Source of the DNA: Lithobates sylvaticus
Lineage: Eukaryota; Chordata; Amphibia; Anura; Ranidae
Length of the DNA: 64,000 bases
NCBI GenBank assembly: GCA_028564925.1
Contig: CM053032.1
Location: 120,196,490 to 120,260,489, forward strand
Direction of reading: 5' to 3'
The translations under genes were made by a program, and so were the position numbers. The notes below the pieces were generated by a model, which was given only the letters and a program-made list of their open reading frames with translations, did not search any database and was not told the origin of the DNA. Position 1 is the first letter of the stretch, and every line of letters starts with the position of its first letter. Below, piece by piece: positions 1 through 12,017 of the stretch.

Positions 1-477
1 CTTGGATAGAATTTTTTTTGCCATCAACATTTGATAACAGAGTACTATAACCATGGTAGTAAATTTGATAGGTTTTGTTTCAAATATGGTTGTTCAAGGA
101 CGTTGTGTTGGCTCCCGACCGAACCCTGCGGAACTCATTACCCTTTCTCTACACATCCCTCTCTTTCCTTCTACCCTTCTTCCCTTCTTATCTTTATTTA
201 TATCCATATTTACTTCTTGAATTTGGAAGCTCCCATATATGCTACCTATGATCATATAGAATTGTTACAGTTATAATTGTAACTGTATAAATTAAGATAT
301 TTCAATATAAATACAGATCAACAGTTGCTTATAACTGTATTAATTGTATTTAATAATATATAATAGCAATCTATACTATTATTTGCATTTATATAACTGA
401 GCTTCATTAATTTGATTGATAACAGATTATATTGTACAATTTACAATTTGAATACATAATAAAATATTTTGACAAGG
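1..477. other. AT-rich sequence, no gene seen
   Basis: The first part has a pyrimidine-rich run (about 150-200), followed by AT-rich sequence with short imperfect inverted stretches around 260-420. No reading frame here resembles a known protein. The 81-codon frame at 31-276 crosses low-complexity sequence and is not supported as a gene. Confidence 0.5.
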
Positions 478-665
478 AAAATTTGCAAATTGGGCCCAAT
501 TAGCCATTTCCCTCCCTGGAGTCATGTGAATCTTTAGTGTTACAAGGTCTCAGGTGTGAATGAGGAGCAGGTGTGTTAATTTCTACACTGTTGTCACATT
601 AAAAGATATAATAAAAATATTTACAAAGATGTGAGGGGTGTACCCACTTTTGTGAGATACTGTAT
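478..665. mobile_element. Tc1/mariner terminal fragment
   Basis: The stretch resembles the terminal region of Tc1-like elements common in fish and frogs. It contains the 'gggcccaattagccattt' block, the 'tctcaggtgtgaatg' block and a terminal 'cttttgtgagatactgta' followed by TA. Only one end is visible, with no transposase frame beside it, so this is a truncated copy or a MITE half. It is a different family from the two Tc1 copies at 2987 and 36687, which end in CAGTGGTGTGAAAAAGTG. Confidence 0.55.
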
Positions 666-679
666 ATCAAGGTTAAATC

Positions 680-1870
680 TTATGGAGGTCTTATTTCCAG
701 CAGCCCTAAAAATTGTCCCTTCTTTTTGAATAACTATACCAAGTTCACTATATGGACCACCTATTTTTATTTATACACAGTGATTAAATCTCCCTTTAAT
801 CACCTCTTCTCAAGAGAGAATAAATTCAGTTCAACTAATCTTTCCTACTAACCGAGGTCTTCCATGACCATTATCAGTTTGATTTATCTTCTATGCACTT
901 TCTGTAGTTCTCCAATATCTTTTTTGTGAACTAATGCCCAAAACTGATCTGCATATTTTAGATGAGTTCCTACTAATGATTGGTACAAGGGGAAAATGAT
1001 GTCTCTCTCTGCAGTCTCTACCTATTTTAATACAAGAAAATGATTTTCTAGCTTTAGAACTTGCAGCTTGTCATTGCATGCTATTAATAAGTCTATGATC
1101 CAGCAGAACACCCAGCTCCTTCTCGACCTTTAACTGTTTTTGCATGTTTTTAGCCCCTGAGTGCAAAACCTTGTTTGCCACATAGTTGCAATCAAACAAT
1201 GCTTTCAGGTCTGCTTGTAGGTTGGAGACATCCTGTAAGGGCACTATTACACTACTTAAAATCCAATAGCACTCTATAAAATGCATAAATAGGTTAAACA
1301 GTGAGGGTCCCTATACTGAACCTTGGGGTACACCCCTATTAACTGTAGACCATTCAAAATATGATTTGTGAATCATTACTCTCTGAATACAGACTTTTAG
1401 CACATTTCCTATCCATTTAAAAACTAAATTTTCTAAGCCTATAGACTTTAACTTAAATGTCAACCGAGTGTGGGGAACTGTGTCAAATGCTTTTGGGAAG
1501 TCCGAGTATACTATATCCACAGCCACACATTTGTCTAAGTTTCTCATTGAAAGAAAACTGATTTGTTTGACTTTTATCTTTTGTGAATCCATGCTGACTT
1601 TTGCTTAGAAGAGTTTTTGCGAGAAAACAATATTTTATGTGGTCTTTTATCAAACTCTCAAGTATGTTCCTGACTATAGAATTTAAACTAACTGGTCTGT
1701 ATTACTAGGTGAAGACTGTTCACTTTTTAAATATAGGCACCATGTTGACCTTGCGCCAATCTAGTACTACTGAACTAGTCATTAAAGACTCTCTAAAAAT
1801 TTGGAAAGAATTGCTTTGAAATAATAAATCTCAATTATTTGAGGCCTTGTGAGTGTAAGCCATCTCATCC
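680..1870 (-). pseudogene. Decayed CR1-like LINE, reverse transcriptase remnant
   Basis: On the minus strand, pieces of a CR1/L2-type reverse transcriptase appear in order. Around 1600-1800 the frame resembles the 'WR.ANVVPIFKKG..YRPVSL' region. At 1592-1311 an open stretch reads VDIVYSDFPKAFDTVPH, then GVPQGSV, which are RT motif A and motif B. The catalytic YADD segment is not recognisable. The piece at 1286-1071 contains EKELGVLLD, a typical downstream block, and 900-690 resembles the C-terminal 'LFSLEKRRLRGDLI..YK' block. Frames shift several times and stops are present, so it is an old inactive copy. The CR1 assignment rests on these motifs alone; a related L2 or Rex clade is possible. 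Confidence 0.7.
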
Positions 1871-1879
1871 AGGTTTATT

Positions 1880-2917
1880 GTGTCTAGATGTTTCTGGATC
1901 ATATCGATTTTGAGCTATTGGGGTTTTCTGCTGCAATATTATACCTATTATGGACTTGAATTCCCCCATTTTCTATTCATATTTACAAAAGAGTATACGC
2001 CCTTGGATAAATATATTAGCAGCCGGCACCAAAAGGCTGATTAAACACCATAAAAACAAAATATAAAAAAGGGCGCAGTGCTAATCAAACATAAAAATAA
2101 ATCTCTTAAACATAAGTCTCAGAAGAGTCCAAATATAAAATTGCTAGCATAGAATCCCCACACCGGCTTCTGTTAAATAGATGTACATGCACACTCGTCA
2201 CCATTGTGAGGGGGCAAGCCTGCTTACTGGAGAATATTGACCCTAAAATTATAGAGAGGTCAAAGACAGCATTGTTGAAATCTGTGGCCAGATGAAATAC
2301 CCAAACTGCAGCTAGTTCACACACATTGTCCTTCATTGCAAGCCACTGTAATATATAGGTCTCATAGCCTCCTTTCAAAAAGATATGCACTTCCAGCGAT
2401 ATAAGCAGGATCCACAATAATACCTCAGGCAAATGTAAATGACAAAACCATAGTGCAATACGTCTATGAAGCTTAAAAATGCTGTTTATTAGGAAGAATT
2501 CCACTCACATGCAACAACATCAGAAAAACCACAACAAACAATTTGTCAAAGATGGCCACGGCATACGGCATGCTTGTCATGCGTTCCAGTCCCAACTTAC
2601 GCATTTTGACATATTTTGACATTATCAGTGGTGTGGCGACCAGACGTGAGCATGCTATAAATACTAGGTGAGCCGGATATGACTGGATGGAAATTCATCA
2701 GCTTCACAATGCGCTCCAAGAGATAACATGCCCCCAGTCACGTGACATGATCACGCTCAATAAGAAGGAAATATGCCAAAAGGCCAGTCAAAGAGCTAGA
2801 CCGCATTGTTAACCAAAAAAAGGTTAATTTAAAACTAAGCAGACAATCCACCCAATGAAGTGCTTCAAGAATGTATTAAAAGAGTAATAATATTATATGA
2901 AAAACTGTGAAAATTAA
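1880..2917. other. Unassigned AT-rich repeat-like DNA
   Basis: No coding frame is recognisable. The style (short A-rich blocks, 'gggcgcagtgctaatcaaac') resembles the untranslated part of a frog retroelement, but I cannot name it. After removal of the Tc1 insertion and the TA repeat it continues into 4469-5560. The 132-codon minus frame at 2504-2106 has no recognisable domain and is probably chance. Confidence 0.35.
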
Positions 2918-2922
2918 ATATA

Positions 2923-2986
<64 letters not shown>
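2918..2986. repeat. (TA)n microsatellite, Tc1 target
   Basis: About 70 bp of nearly pure TA repeat with one 'tg' interruption near its start. A Tc1 element is inserted at its right edge. Tc1 elements target TA dinucleotides, so the tract offers many equivalent sites, and the exact TA duplicated (2985-2986 and 4467-4468) is partly a convention. Confidence 0.9.
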
Positions 2987-2989
<3 letters not shown>

Positions 2990-4466
2990 TGGTGTGAAAA
3001 AGTGTTTGCCCCCTTCCTCATTTCCTGTTCCTTTGCATGTTTGTCACACTTAAGTGTTTCGGAACATCAAACCAATTTAAACAATAGTCAAGGACAACAC
3101 AAGTAAACACAAAATGCAATTTGTAAATGAAGGTGTTTATTATTAAAGGTGAAAAAAAATCCAAACCATCATGGCCCTGTGTGAAAAAGTGATTGCCCCC
3201 CTTGTTAAAACATACTATAACTGTGGTTGTCCACACCTGAGTTCAATTTCTCTAGCCACACCCAGGCCTGATTATTGCCACACCTGTTCACAATCAAGGC
3301 ATCACTTAAATAGGAGCTGCTTGACACAGTAAGGTCCACCAGAAGATCCTTAAAAGCTACACATCATGCTGAGACCCAAAGAAATTCAGGAACAATTGAG
3401 AAAGAAAGTAATTGAGATCTATCAGTCTGGAAAGGGTTATAAAGCCATTTCCAAAGCTTTGGGAATCCAGCGAACCACAGTGAGAGCCATTATCCACAAA
3501 TGGCGAAGACATGGAACAGTGGTGAACCTTCCCAGGAGTGGCCGGCCGCCCAAAATTACCCCAAGAGCGCAGCGACGACTCATCCAAGAGGTCACAAAAG
3601 ACCCCACAACAACGTCCAAGGAACTGCAGGCCTCACTTGCCTCAGTTAAGGTCAGCGTTCATGCCTCCACCATCAGGAAAAGACTGGGCAAAAATGGCCT
3701 GCATGGCAGAGTTCCAAGGAGAAAACCACTGCTGAGCAAAAAGAACATCAAAGCTCATCTCAATTTCTCCACAACACATCTTGATGATCCCCAAGACTTT
3801 TGGGACAACATTCTGTGGACCGATGAGACAAAAGTGGAACTCTTTGGAAGGTGTGTGTCCAAGTATATCTGGCGTAGAAGGAACACTGCATTTCAGAAAA
3901 AGAACATTATACCAACAGTAAAATATGGTGGTGGTAGTGTGATGGTCTGGGACTGTTTTGCTGCTTCAGGACCTGGAAGACTTGCCGTGATAAAAGGAAC
4001 TATGAATTCTGCTGTCTACCAAGAGATCCTGAAGGAGAATGTCCGACCATCTGTTCGTGTACTCAAGCTGAAACGAACTTGGGTTCTGCAGCAGGACAAT
4101 GATCCTAAACACACCAGCAAGTCCACCACTGAATTAGGACAATTCTGCAAAGATGAGTGGGCCAAAATTCCTCCAGGACGCTGTAAAAGCCTCATTGCAC
4201 GTTATCGCAAACGCTTGGTTGCAGTTGTTGCTGCTAAGGGTGGCCCAACCAGTTATTAGGTTTAGGGGGCAATCACTTTTTCACACTGGGCCATGATGGT
4301 TTGGATTTTTTTTCACCTTTAATAATAAACACCTTGCATTTTGTGTTTACTTGTGTTGTCCTTGACTATTGTTTAAATTGGTTTGATGTTCCGAAACACT
4401 TAAGTGTGACAAACATGCAAAGGAACAGGAAATGAGGAAGGGGGCAAATACTTTTTCACACCACTG
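2987..4466 (+). mobile_element. Tc1-like transposon, copy 1
   Basis: The element starts CAGTGGTGTGAAAAAGTG and ends with the reverse complement, flanked by TA on both sides. The terminal inverted repeats are about 210 bp. Each carries an inner direct repeat of the tip (TGTGAAAAAGTGATTGCCCC near 3180, and its complement near 4264-4283), which is the IR/DR arrangement of this Tc1 subgroup. The right repeat is shorter by about 13 bp near 4333 than the corresponding repeat of copy 2. It encodes one transposase frame (3366-4259) that has lost its last catalytic segment. The intact tips suggest it could have been mobilised in trans by a complete relative. Confidence 0.93.
3366..4259 (+). pseudogene. 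Tc1 transposase, internally deleted (297 aa)
   Basis: This is a DDE transposase of the Tc1 type, which cuts and pastes DNA between TA dinucleotides. The N-terminus (residues about 1-110) carries the paired-like helix-turn-helix region: '[18 protein letters not shown]', then the GRPPK hook between the two helix-turn-helix units. The catalytic domain shows '[12 protein letters not shown]' (first Asp) and '[11 protein letters not shown]' (second Asp). Beside copy 2 at 37934-36906, 43 residues are missing between 'STTE' and 'LGQFCKDEW'. The loss removes the SPDLNPIE block that holds the third catalytic residue (Glu). The deletion is in frame, so the reading frame stays open although the enzyme must be inactive. 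Usual length for the family is about 340 aa. Confidence 0.93.
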
Positions 4467-4468
4467 TA

Positions 4469-5560
4469 CCAGAGTGCATATATAGCAAAATTCACAGTAG
4501 CGCAACAAAAACACCTAATTAATTCAGTGTTCAATACAAAAATGTAATGATCAATTATATATAATATTACACGTGCAAAGAAAATATAAAAAATATAAGA
4601 TAATAAAATTAAAATGTCATAAAAAGAAAAACAAACCAAGAGTCCAATAGCAGTCCTCTTCAAACAATGAAAAAAATGTGATGCTATTCCCAGTGATATC
4701 CTAATTAAGAAAAACACCATAAGGTATCCACCACCGTATGTGTTGCATCAGACTCGTTCCCATCAGGTGGAAACTGACCAAAAGTATTTGCCAACCAATC
4801 TCATGGTTAGAAATGGTGTGATAGGGGCGCTAACTACAAAAACAAGTGATGCCTTATTAGGCCTTTAAGTGCTAAAAATAATGTATATCTAGGAATCCTC
4901 TAATCATAAAATCCTAATCAATCCCAAAAAGGTGTTGTTTTTTTATGGATATGTGGATTGGTGCTTCTTTAAATATTCAATTACATATAGCCCTGGGATG
5001 TGGGAGAAAAACGTACATATAGCTTATTCAATATCCCTATACATAAGTCCATACAATAATTGTACCATAGACATGAGTCCATACAGTTTGATAGCATAGA
5101 TTCACCACAATCCCAAGTTAGCATATAAAAAGTCCATTAGATTAAAATAAACTCTCTGTGAAAAATAAACAGCAAATGTAGAAAATCTTAGTCCTATGGT
5201 ACTGTCAGGGAACAAACCGCAGGTACCACTCTTATTTGTGGATTTGAATGAACCCTTCACCACAATCTTCTTACAATCACCCAAAGTGAAATAAATTGAC
5301 TGGCCGCTTACCAGATTCTATTGACTCCTTTAATAAAAAGAAAGTCAATAGGGCTTTCACAGGTTAGTGCCTGTGCACATACGATTTGGCAGGAGATAGT
5401 ACTGGAACCTCCTTCTCCCAGGAAACTCAGGTAAGGTATATATGAAAAAGGCAAAAAACAGCTACATAGCATAATTCCGTTTTAATCCAAAAATGATAAA
5501 ATATACATAGCCAAGTGGCTACTTACAGATTTCAGTGCCCACCCGGCACTGGGGCTGCTT
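4469..5560. other. Continuation of unassigned repeat-like DNA
   Basis: This AT-rich stretch follows the Tc1 insertion and continues the sequence left of it. I see no recognisable coding frame. The 106-codon minus frame at 4720-4400 partly reads the Tc1 terminal repeat and is a shadow. Confidence 0.35.
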
Positions 5561-5574
5561 GCATGTAAGGTAAA

Positions 5575-6410
5575 TATGAAGCGTGGAGGTTTTGTTCCGC
5601 CTTGGATGTGATGGAGAGCGGCGTGCGTTCCAGCTGGCGCCGCCGACAACCACCAGGAGCTCATGGTTAGGCTAGTAAGCCATAACCCGCAGACTCCTGG
5701 ACTTTTACATGAATCCTGCACAGCAGGGACAGCAAGATGGCACCGGCCGGGACCAGGGAAGCCCGGAGCGGCCGCCGAACAGCCACGCTACGGCTCCCTC
5801 TCCACACCCTGAGCTGGAAGGCATCATGGACCAGACAAATGAGCAGTCCACCTCCCCGGGAGACAGAGGTAAGAGGCTAGCAGACTTCCCAGCACAGTCC
5901 CCAGATAAACAGCCTCCTACTAAGAAGCAGCATGGCGCTGGGACCTGTAGTACAACCACAGGTCAAACAGACTCACAACCATTAGTTGCTTACCCCACAA
6001 CAGACGACCCAGCCTCTGAGCACTCCATTAGGGCCATGCTGATGTCCCTGCAGGCAGAATTGCATAGAGAACTTAAAATCGAAGTAAACCAGATACAAGA
6101 AAAGGTTAACTCCTTAGAGCAACGCACTGGCCATATTGAACAACACCTCTCTGAAGTCACTAAAGCACACAATAACATGGTAGATATACAAGATGAACAG
6201 GCTTCTGTGGTTAATCAGCTTCGCTTAAAAATCGCAGATCTCGAAGATCGCTCGCGAAGTAACAAAATTAAAATAAGAGGGGTCTCTGAATCCCTAGCAA
6301 CCATAGAAATAATACCTTATCTGCAACAACTGGTCTGCAAGCTTGTTCCATCTCTAGGAGAAAGAGAGAGAGAAAGCAGCGCCGCTCTGAGAGTAGTGGA
6401 TCTTGTATAA
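5575..6410 (+). pseudogene. L1-type LINE 5' fragment with ORF1
   Basis: The frame at 5709-6410 (233 aa) looks like the N-terminal two thirds of an L1/Tx1 ORF1 protein, the RNA-binding chaperone of the L1 ribonucleoprotein. Residues about 1-100 are Pro/Ser/Gln-rich and low in order. Residues about 105-180 have heptad-like spacing consistent with a coiled coil (AELHRELKIEVNQIQEKVNSL). The start of the RNA-recognition-like domain follows ('LEDRSRSNKIKIRGV', about 175-192). The expected C-terminal domain is missing: after about 6380 the sequence becomes unrelated, so the copy is 3'-truncated or rearranged. The GC-rich sequence from about 5575 to the start codon could be its 5' untranslated region. 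No matching ORF2 lies downstream on this strand. Confidence 0.7.
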
Positions 6411-7245
6411 GATAATATGGCTTTAATCTTAATTAAAAGAAGAGTTTAAACTCACATTTTTTGTGGTAAAAGCAGGCACGTAGCGGTATCTTTATCTTAA
6501 TTTTCGTGTAGTTGTCCTCAGCTCTCCTCCGGTTCCTTCCTCTGGGCTGTTGTGGGGAAACAGACCCCGGTAGCCTCCGGTGGTTCCCGTGGCTCCGAGG
6601 TGTGTGCGTCCCTGGGTAAGCACGCCAGCAGGGTGAGGAGCGTCAGAGGCTTGAGGTCGGTGGGCGTGGTTAGAGTGCTCGTGTTGGGAGCATGCGTGCT
6701 CCTTCATCAGGCATTGGGTACGGCAACAGCTTGCAGTCTTTTTATAGTGGACAAGGGGAGAGTGAAGGGGGAGGGGGGGCGGTATCTAGATATGCAACTT
6801 ACGGCCGGCCAGCGTTGGTTTTCAAGAGTGGCCAGTATACAGTTTAATGTCAAGAAATTGTTCATGTTTACAAAAAATGGCAAGCAAAATATAGAAAAGT
6901 TTATATATATATATATATATATATATAATAAAGGAAGATAAAAAAAGGGGGGGGGCGAGAGTAATGAAGAGGAGGGGGATATATATAAAAATATGATTGT
7001 AGGTATAGATGCAACATAAAAAGGGGGGAGGGGTAAGCAAGGACAAAATGAGACAGTGAGAGAGGTGGCTGATGGGGATTGTAGTTTAGTGTATTGGTAT
7101 ATAGTAGATGACCAGAAGAACAAAAGGGGGAAGGGATTATGAAAGGAGATGGGAATGATAGAGATAAGGATAGGGATGAGAATGAAGGATCAATATGAAA
7201 AAAAAATATATATAAGAAAAAAATAAAAAAAATAAAAATAAATAT
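6411..7245. other. Low-complexity region with purine-rich runs and (TA)n
   Basis: This holds a GC-rich segment (about 6500-6710), a (TA)n run (6902-6927) and long GGGGA/GAAGG-type purine runs (about 6940-7170). Open frames in it (129, 138 and 74 codons) follow the repeats and have no protein-like composition. A hairpin with a partial hammerhead-like flank is listed separately at 6683-6710. Confidence 0.5.
6683..6710 (-). other. Hammerhead-like hairpin, degenerate
   Basis: On the minus strand, CTGATGA (6710-6704) is followed by a perfect 6-bp stem, GGAGCA/TGCTCC with loop CGCA, and then C-AACAC. A hammerhead ribozyme core needs CUGANGA, stem II, then GAAA; here the last element is replaced. 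It could be a decayed ribozyme or coincidence. Confidence 0.2.
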
Positions 7246-7742
7246 ATATATACCCTGGATCGCAACGGGGTCCTACGGTTTTGTATCCTCAGCCTACTCC
7301 CTCTGTCCTTGGGGTTCCTGAGCTCACATTTCTTTTTTGGTGGAACCCTGCCTTTCCTGCTACTTCCTGCCAACTCAGTTTCCGGATTTTGTAGGGAACT
7401 TGCTCCAGACACTACGCCTGATGAGGAACCACCTTTTCCCTCACTGGTACCTGTTTTCCCAATCACAATAGGTCTCTTGGGTTTACCAACTCTTTTGCCT
7501 TTACCTTTGACTACCACATTATCATGTACCATTAACACATTACTTGATTCATCATTGACAGACATATTCAAACCAACATTAGAACTCTCAATGTTGCACA
7601 TGTTAATGCCTTTTTTTCCAGCATTTGCTAGGGCAGAGTCTGCAGAGGGCACCCATACTGGAGGGCCGCCATCGCCCATGGGAACCTCACAGGACGTCAC
7701 CTCCCCTGGGTTAACCCACTCTGCAGGCAGCTGTCCTACCAC
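7246..7742 (-). CDS. Unassigned open frame, Lys/Ser/Gly-rich
   Basis: A minus-strand frame open from 7742 to 7246 before it enters AT-rich low-complexity sequence. The translated part has a basic cluster (KGKGKRVGKPKRP, about residues 78-90), a Ser/Gly-rich linker and a basic C-terminus (RKGRVPPKKK). It has no domain I recognise. It could be the disordered N-terminal part of a retroelement ORF1 or gag-like protein. It lies on the same strand as, and just beyond the 3' end of, L1 A, so it is not part of that element. I assign no function. Confidence 0.25.
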
Positions 7743-7770
7743 TTGACCTGTTCTGATGCCATCTGTATTT

Positions 7771-10700
7771 TAAATTTTCAATCGTTTTTTATTGAGTTTC
7801 AAAACATATAGGTAAGATACAAAGTGTACATTGTATGTCAGTAACTATGTCAAGAATACATATACACTGTTGACGTAATCACCAATTAAATGATATATAT
7901 CATATAATACTTTTATCAAAGTAAGATACTACGCAAATTCAGTCAGTACATTAACAAAAGATTATATAAAAGTGTGTATCCTCTAGACACCCCACTGGGG
8001 ACTCAACTGTGTCTAGGAGGAGAGCGTCACTATAATAATGGAGAATATCCAGAAACCCAGTAGTATACTTCAAAACCCAAGGACAAATGAGTACATCAAT
8101 CAATTAGACGTAAGTGTTACAGAAAATTAGCAATATTTGACCATTGTTCCCACGGTGCCCACTTGGTTTTTTCTTTGGGTAATTTACCCTCACTGGATGC
8201 CATCATTAGTTCATAACTATAATGCAGATTTACCGTTTCCAAAAGACGGGTAATAGATGGAGTTGTGTCTGACTTCCATAATCTAGTTATAGTTAACCTA
8301 GCTGCCAATAGGATATGTGTTATCACATGGCGAAGTGGATGAGGTATGTCTTCCACGGATAAATTCATGAGAGCTAGATCAGGAGAGGTTGGAATGTCTA
8401 TCTGTGATATATCTTTTAAGATATGAAAAACGGTTTTCCAGAATCCCTGGACATGGGTACATTCCCAAAATATGTGAAACATGTTTCCCGTGTTAGAATT
8501 ACATCTCCAGCACTTGTTAGATACTGTGGGATAAAAGGACGCTAGACGAGAAGGAGGTAAGTACCATATAAGTGATATTTTTTGAGTTTGTTCCCATAAT
8601 GCAGAACTTTTCGTGGTTTTGTATATACTACGTAATGCTTGTTCCCATTGCGATTCAGTGTAAGACATTGCTAGCTCTTTTTCCCAATGAGTATGTGACG
8701 CTGATTTAGTAAATATACGTTTTTGGTTGAGTGTATTGTATACAAGAGAAATACCTTTTTGTTTAGGAGAGACTGAATGTAGGTGATTCCATATTACTGA
8801 CGAAATCGTATATAAAAGAGGTTTAATTTTCATAAGGCATTTTAAAAGTTTTCAGTATGCTATAAAGTCCGTTTGGGGTAAATGGAATTCGGATTGTAGG
8901 ACAGAAAAAGGTTTAGGACATGAATCCTTAAACAATTGATTTATGGTTGTAATTTTCCTACTATACCAATGGATTGGAAATACTTCAGGTGAAATGTGAT
9001 GTAGAACTTCTACAGGTATCTGTATCTGTGAGGTGGTAGGTTCTTGATGAATATTTTGGGTTAGAATTTTCCAAGCTCTGACCGTGGCTGTCATGGTAGG
9101 GGGGATTGCTTTTGGCAATTTAGTACCTAATGGTGTGCTCAGTAGCCAAATTTTTAAACTAGGACTCAGTAATAAGGAAAGTTCTATGATGCACCAACTT
9201 TTGTTCGGAGTTTGCTGGAACTATTCATATGCTTGAGTTATGATCGCCGCAGTATGATAGTCTGCAAAGTCTATGGAACCCGATCCTCCCGCTAGTTTGT
9301 GTTTCCTTAATATAGAGTGGGCACATCTGGGTTTTGTACCATGCCATATACAACGATTAAGTATAGTTTGAAGCGATGTGAAGTAATATTTGGGAATAGG
9401 GATGGGGATGGTCCTAAAGAGATATAAAATTTGGGGTAAATGCATCATCTTGAACGCTGCCAATCTAGCAGACCATGACAGTTCCATTTTAGCTATTTTC
9501 TGAGAGTCAATACGTAGTTTATCTAATAAAGGTTTGAAGTTAGCTGTAAATAGAAGTTTAGTAGATCTAGTGAGTTGGATTCCTAGGTAAGAAATGCTAT
9601 GTTCAGACCATGTGAAGGGGTATTGGGCTTGTAGTAGTAGTTTAGTGGTGGAATCTAATTTAAGGTCTAAAATATGCGATTTGGTGACATTTAGTTTGTA
9701 ATAGGAAACACGACCAAACCATTCTAAAGTGTCACGTGCTGCAGCTAATGAGGAGGTAGGATTTGACAATATTAGAATCACATCATCAGCAAAAAGACTA
9801 ATCTTGTGAGTGGTGTTGCCAATAGTTATACCCGAGATTTTTGAGTTTGTACGTATGTGTTCTGCCAAGGGTTCTATTGTTAGGTCGAAGATTAAGGGCG
9901 ATAATGGGCAACCCTGACGGGTACCGTTCGATATTTGAAATGGATGGGAGGGCATATTAGCTGAAGCAGCTGGGCAGGTGTATAGTGCCATTATGGCATT
10001 ATAAATGTTATTTTTAAACCCAAATTTTGTGAGCACTTTCTGCAAATAAGTCCAGTGCACCCGATCGAATGCCTTCTCCGCATCCAAAGAAAGAAGCAGA
10101 GAAGGCGTTCCATCAGAGCCTACGCAATGAACCAAATCTATCATACGTCTTGTTGCGTCAGATGCCTGTCTTCCCTTAATGAATCCAGTTTGGTCTTTGT
10201 GAATCAAATCTGGCATAATCAACATCAAGCGTCTAGCTATAGTTTTGGCGTATATTTTTAAGTCAAGGTTAAGTAGGGAGATTGGTCGGAAATTTTGGGG
10301 AATAGTCGGGTCTTTTTTAGGTTTCGGAAGGGTGACAATAAGTGCGTTCAGTGATTCTGCAGGGAATGCGGAGGATGATGCCGCCTGATTGAAAAATGTC
10401 ATCATATGTGGAATCAAATAAGTGGAGAATTGTTTAAAGTACTCCCCCGTGAGACCGTCCGGTCCCGGGGCTTTGTTACAAGGTAGTGATGAAATGGTAT
10501 CCATAAGTTCTGGTGCAGAAAAAGGAGTGTTTAAGTAAGTCAATTGTGAATCTGTCAGAGTAGGAAGGTTAATTTGATCAAGAAAATCATCTATTTCCTC
10601 GGGGGAAGGTTGGTGAGTTGCAGGTTTATTTTTAAGATTATATAAGTCTCTATAATAGTCACTAAAAGCGTTTGCTATGTCTTGGGGGTTAGATAATTTA

Positions 10701-11925
10701 TTTTTTGAGTGTGGATGGAATAGATGGGGAATTCTAGATTTGATTCTAACGCCTTTGATGCGTTGTGCTAATTTTTTACCGGCTTAGTTTGATGTGGAAT
10801 AAGAGGTGGCTTTAAATTTGCGTTGCATATGTTCGTATGTATGTAGAAGAAGTGACCTAAGTTCCTGTCTAAGTGACATCAATCATGCCAATGTTGTGGG
10901 GCGTGCTCTGGATTTGTGATCGGCCTCAAGTTGGGCGATTTGGGAAGTGAGGGAGTCTATTTGTTGTGTCCTTTTCCTTTTGTGAACCGCACTTAATTTT
11001 TATAATAATACCTCTGATGACCGCTTTATGTGCGTTCCACACCATGGCAGGGTCCCCCACTGATTCAGCGTTCAGTTCAAAATGATCTTTCAAGTGTTTA
11101 GAGATATCTTTTGAAAATGTATTATGTTGTAAAATGAAATTGTTGGCCCACCAGAGAAAAGAGTTCCTCTGGGGAGAGGTGTCATTAATAATTAACGAGA
11201 TTGGGTTGTGGTCTGACCATGTCATGGTGTGGATAGCAGAAGCATGTACATTTTGCAACAACAACTTATCAACGATAAACATGTCAATTCTGGAATATGA
11301 CTTGTGTTGTGGAGAGAAATAAGTATAATCCCTCTCTAGTCCATGGTGGCACCTCCAGACATCGTAGAGATCAAACGATGTCAGGAGTTGCCCCAAGGGA
11401 GAAGGCCATCTCTTGGCAGCTGAAGTAGTCCATAGAAATATCTGCAACCAGATTAAAGTCTCCGCAAATAAGAAGATGGCCTTGTTGAAGATCTTTGGTT
11501 TTGGATAGAGTTTTCTTGACAAAATTTGCCTGACGTGTGTTGGGAGCATATATGTTAAGTAAAGTATATCTAGTACCATTAATCGTACATAGTAAAATAA
11601 GGAAACGACCATTAGGGTCACAAATTTATTTTACGAGTTGGAAGTCAGTGTCTTTTTTAATTGCTATAAGTACACCTCTTTTTTTGGAGGAGAAATTAGA
11701 GTAGAAAATAAGAGGGAATTTGTTGCTACGACAAAGAGTGGCTGACGTTGGAGTTAGGTGTGTCTCTTGGACACATAAAATATCACTTTCAAGCTTTTCA
11801 GCAGTGCGCCATAGAGATTGTCTCTTTGCAGGGTGGTTGAGACCTTTAGCGTTTAAAGATACTATTGTGAATGGCATAGTTACTATTATGAATAGGTGAT
11901 CGTGTGTGGTAGATAGAAACACTTA
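7771..11925 (-). mobile_element. L1-type LINE 'A', 5'-truncated
   Basis: The minus-strand element runs from an A-rich 3' end (read on plus as 'cgttttttattgagttt' near 7780) up to just before the ORF2 start codon. It keeps ORF2 (8117-11877) and a roughly 350-bp 3' untranslated region, but no ORF1 is found upstream. I could not fix its 5' junction or a target-site duplication: the sequence above 11925 is undefined and a TTAA MITE follows at 12018. Confidence 0.75.
8117..11877 (-). pseudogene. L1 ORF2 of element A (endonuclease + RT), broken
   Basis: This encoded the apurinic-like endonuclease and reverse transcriptase that L1 uses for target-primed insertion. The start is MPFTIVSLNAKGLNHP at 11877, placed by comparison with the ORF2 starts of L1 B and C. 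The endonuclease has 'ILCVQETHL' and, in the next open piece (11621-10926), 'WSDHNPISL'. The RT piece (10543-9221) has 'NKAPGPDGLTGEY', 'LSLDAEKAFDRVHW' (motif A), 'TRQGCPLSPLIF' (motif B) and 'LFADDVILIL' (motif C, catalytic Asp pair intact). The C-terminal part (9118-8117) has the Cys-rich 'CWRCNSNTGNMFHIFWEC' segment seen in frog L1s. Frames change at about 11625, between 10926 and 10543, near 9200 and near 8840, so it is inactive. Confidence 0.9.
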
Positions 11926-12017
11926 CAGTTTGCAGATATGTCTTGGTACAGATAGTAAAGTCAGCACCTTTCAGTGTAACAGGTATCTTGGGTTCTGGAT
12001 ATACGTATATTGCTTAA

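Noticed and set aside
3366-4259. Functional host gene derived from Tc1
   Set aside because: The frame is open but lacks the third catalytic residue. Intact inverted ends and the TA duplication show an ordinary transposon copy.
6707-7123. 138-codon minus-strand frame
   Set aside because: It covers purine-rich and (TA)n sequence; the translation is repeats of Pro/Ser/Leu and Ile-Tyr.
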